A DNA stretch of 64,000 nucleotides, taken from contig CACEKE010000001.1 of assembly GCA_902560075.1 (NCBI GenBank), positions 147,207 through 211,206 of the forward strand, in the 5' to 3' direction. This stretch comes from an uncultured Pelagibacteraceae bacterium. GTDB taxonomy: Bacteria > Pseudomonadota > Alphaproteobacteria > Pelagibacterales > Pelagibacteraceae. A program made the translations under genes and the position numbers. Shown here piece by piece: positions 62,623 to 64,000 of the stretch. Below the pieces are notes generated by a model that searched no databases, had not been told where the DNA came from, and was given only the letters and a program-made list of their open reading frames with translations. The stretch's first letter is position 1, and every line of letters starts with the position of its first letter.

Positions 62623-64000
62623 ATGTATAGCAAATTTGGTCAGTTCATAGATGGTAAATGGCAACAAGCAGAAAAAGGTGAAACTTATGAAGTGGTTAAC
62701 CCTGCGACAGAGGAAATTATTGGGAAAGCATCAAAAGCCTCATCATTAGATGTACAGAAAGCTCTAAAGTCAGCTGAAAAAGGTTTAGAGATTTGGAAAA
62801 ATACAGCTCCGTGGCAAAGATCATACATAATTAGAAAAATTGCAGACTTACTTAGAGAAAAAAAGAAAGTGATGGCAAAATGGCTGACGTTAGAGGTTGG
62901 TAAACCATTGTTAGAGGGTGAGGGAGAAACAAATGGAGCTGCAGACATTTTTGAATGGAATGCAGAAGAAACTAAAAGAATTTATGGTCAAACTGTAGAA
63001 AGTCGATCGCCAGATACAAGGGTTCACGTATATTATCAGCCAGTCGGGGTTGTTGCAGCGTTAGTTCCCTGGAACTTTCCCTTAATTTTAGCAGCAAGAA
63101 AAATTTCTACTGCTTTAGCTGCCGGTTGTTCAGTAATTTGTAAACCAGATGTGATTACACCAGGAACAGTAATGGAGCTAGTGGATATTTGTAAAGAAGC
63201 TGGTGTTCCTCCTGGAGTAGTGAATCTTCTTTCAGGAGATCCTCCAAGTATATCTAATGAATTACTCGAATCTGATATTATTAAGAAGGTTTCAATCACG
63301 GGCTCTACTAGAGTAGGTAAATTAATTTTAAAAAAAGCAGCTGATAAAGTTCAAAGAGTTACTATGGAATTAAGTGGTCATTCACCTTTTATAGTTTTTG
63401 ATGATGTTGACATAAATAAAGTTGCAGATATGGCTATTACAGCAAAATTTAGAAACAATGGACAAGTCTGTATTTCACCAAATAGATTTTATATTCAAGA
63501 AAAAAGGAAAGAAGAATTTATAAATGCATTCATAGAGAGAACAAAAAAATTAAAAATAGGCAATGGTATGGACGATGGAGTGCAATTAGGACCATTAGCA
63601 ACAGCTAAAAGACTCTCAGAAGTAGAGGAATTAGTAGATATAACAAAAAAAGAAGGTGCGAAAGTTTTATTAGGTGGAAAAAGGCCATCAGGATTTAATA
63701 AAGGCTATTTTTATGAACCAACTGTATTCGATGAAGTTAAAGATAATTATACAATTATGAAACAAGAACCTTTTGGTCCATTAGTGCCCATGTTGTCATT
63801 TAAAACTTTTGATGAGGTTATTGAAAGAGCGAATAATAATGATTTAGGTCTTTGTAGTTATATTTACACAGATTCAATGAAGCAAGCTCATAAAGCATCT
63901 GAATTAATGGAAACAGGAACAGTTGCTGTTAACACGCCAGTAGTAGCTATTGCAGAAGCACCTTTTGGTGGAATTAAACAAACTGGCTATGGTCGTGAGG
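62623..64000 (+). CDS. aldehyde dehydrogenase (semialdehyde type), partial
   Basis: At least 459 residues, cut by the right edge. An NAD(P)-dependent aldehyde dehydrogenase: PWNFPLILAARKISTALAAG near 148-167, the glutamate in MELSGHSPF near 250, the catalytic cysteine in NNGQVCISPNRF near 286, and KQEPFGPLVPM. Closest in shape to succinate or related semialdehyde dehydrogenases. It is divergent from the IolD-like gene across 56 bp, so it may take an aldehyde made by that cluster. Confidence 0.9.
   Translation, partial: MYSKFGQFIDGKWQQAEKGETYEVVNPATEEIIGKASKASSLDVQKALKSAEKGLEIWKNTAPWQRSYIIRKIADLLREKKKVMAKWLTLEVGKPLLEGEGETNGAADIFEWNAEETKRIYGQTVESRSPDTRVHVYYQPVGVVAALVPWNFPLILAARKISTALAAGCSVICKPDVITPGTVMELVDICKEAGVPPGVVNLLSGDPPSISNELLESDIIKKVSITGSTRVGKLILKKAADKVQRVTMELSGHSPFIVFDDVDINKVADMAITAKFRNNGQVCISPNRFYIQEKRKEEFINAFIERTKKLKIGNGMDDGVQLGPLATAKRLSEVEELVDITKKEGAKVLLGGKRPSGFNKGYFYEPTVFDEVKDNYTIMKQEPFGPLVPMLSFKTFDEVIERANNNDLGLCSYIYTDSMKQAHKASELMETGTVAVNTPVVAIAEAPFGGIKQTGYGRE

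Noticed and set aside
1..64000. CRISPR array, rRNA operon, IS element or integrase gene
   Set aside because: I saw no spaced repeat arrays, no rRNA-like sequence and no transposase or recombinase protein in any frame.

Overview
The window looks like a chromosome segment of a SAR11-type marine alphaproteobacterium (Candidatus Pelagibacter or a close relative). The DNA is very AT-rich, proteins are lysine- and asparagine-rich, genes are tightly packed with many 1-20 bp overlaps, and the content fits that group: a taurine ABC transporter with taurine aminotransferase, a dimethylglycine-dehydrogenase-like fusion, an HpsN-like sulfonate dehydrogenase, persulfide/cysteine genes and many small membrane proteins. 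Family calls come from reading the translations; no database search was run.

Layout. 1-3560: methylthioadenosine salvage (class II aldolase cut by the left edge, mtnA, a GFA-family protein, mtnP) with apt divergent. 3557-6871: surface-sugar genes (GT2 glycosyltransferase, rmlB, rmlA, rmlC; no rmlD here). 6877-8589: an intact tRNA-Met(CAT) and a 63-bp exact but 3'-truncated copy enclose about 1.6 kb of four small genes. Inside both borders lie 11-bp-spaced repeats of a TGGACC motif, like arm-type integrase sites, but there is no integrase. 8624-13205: TldD/TldE protease, a TPR protein and small membrane proteins. 13295-22154: taurine block (DMGDH-like, ald, tpa, then divergent tauA, attenuator-like hairpin, tauB, unusually long tauC). 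22173-28877: dehydrogenases, a sulfotransferase, a two-winged-helix regulator with repeat operators, a BASS transporter, a zinc-ribbon protein under two Fur-like boxes, and PsiE.

28919-38715 is accessory-looking: phosphatase, RmuC, several unrecognised small genes, a decayed copy of an element gene with its structured leader, then a cytosine methyltransferase, an HNH nuclease and a 1066-residue Z1 helicase that together resemble a reduced MORC/Z1-type restriction system. 38824-43586: phosphotransacetylase plus HpsN, LysE and MFS exporters, racemase. 43592-47428: methyltransferase, 1-Cys peroxiredoxin, persulfide-dioxygenase-like protein, a 39-residue metallothionein-like gene, cysE and a cysteine synthase. 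47509-50853: a run of small NTF2-like, dimeric-barrel and membrane proteins. 50828-57781: DUF952, AhpD-like, HisN-like, gamma-butyrobetaine-hydroxylase-like, EamA, CcdA, PEP carboxylase. 57832-64000: a cyclitol/sugar-acid type cluster (FAH, ROK kinase, Gfo/Idh dehydrogenase, IolD-like) divergent from an aldehyde dehydrogenase cut by the right edge.

Recurring theme: organosulfur use. Taurine uptake and deamination with pyruvate recycling (Tpa, Ald), a phosphotransacetylase, HpsN, an Ldh2-type dehydrogenase, MTA salvage and the persulfide/cysteine block would together handle sulfonates and reduced sulfur. The sulfonate-cleaving enzymes (Xsc, SuyAB) are not in the window. The items most worth a second look are the integrase-less tRNA-bounded element, its conserved leader shared with 31.8 kb, and the Z1 restriction locus.
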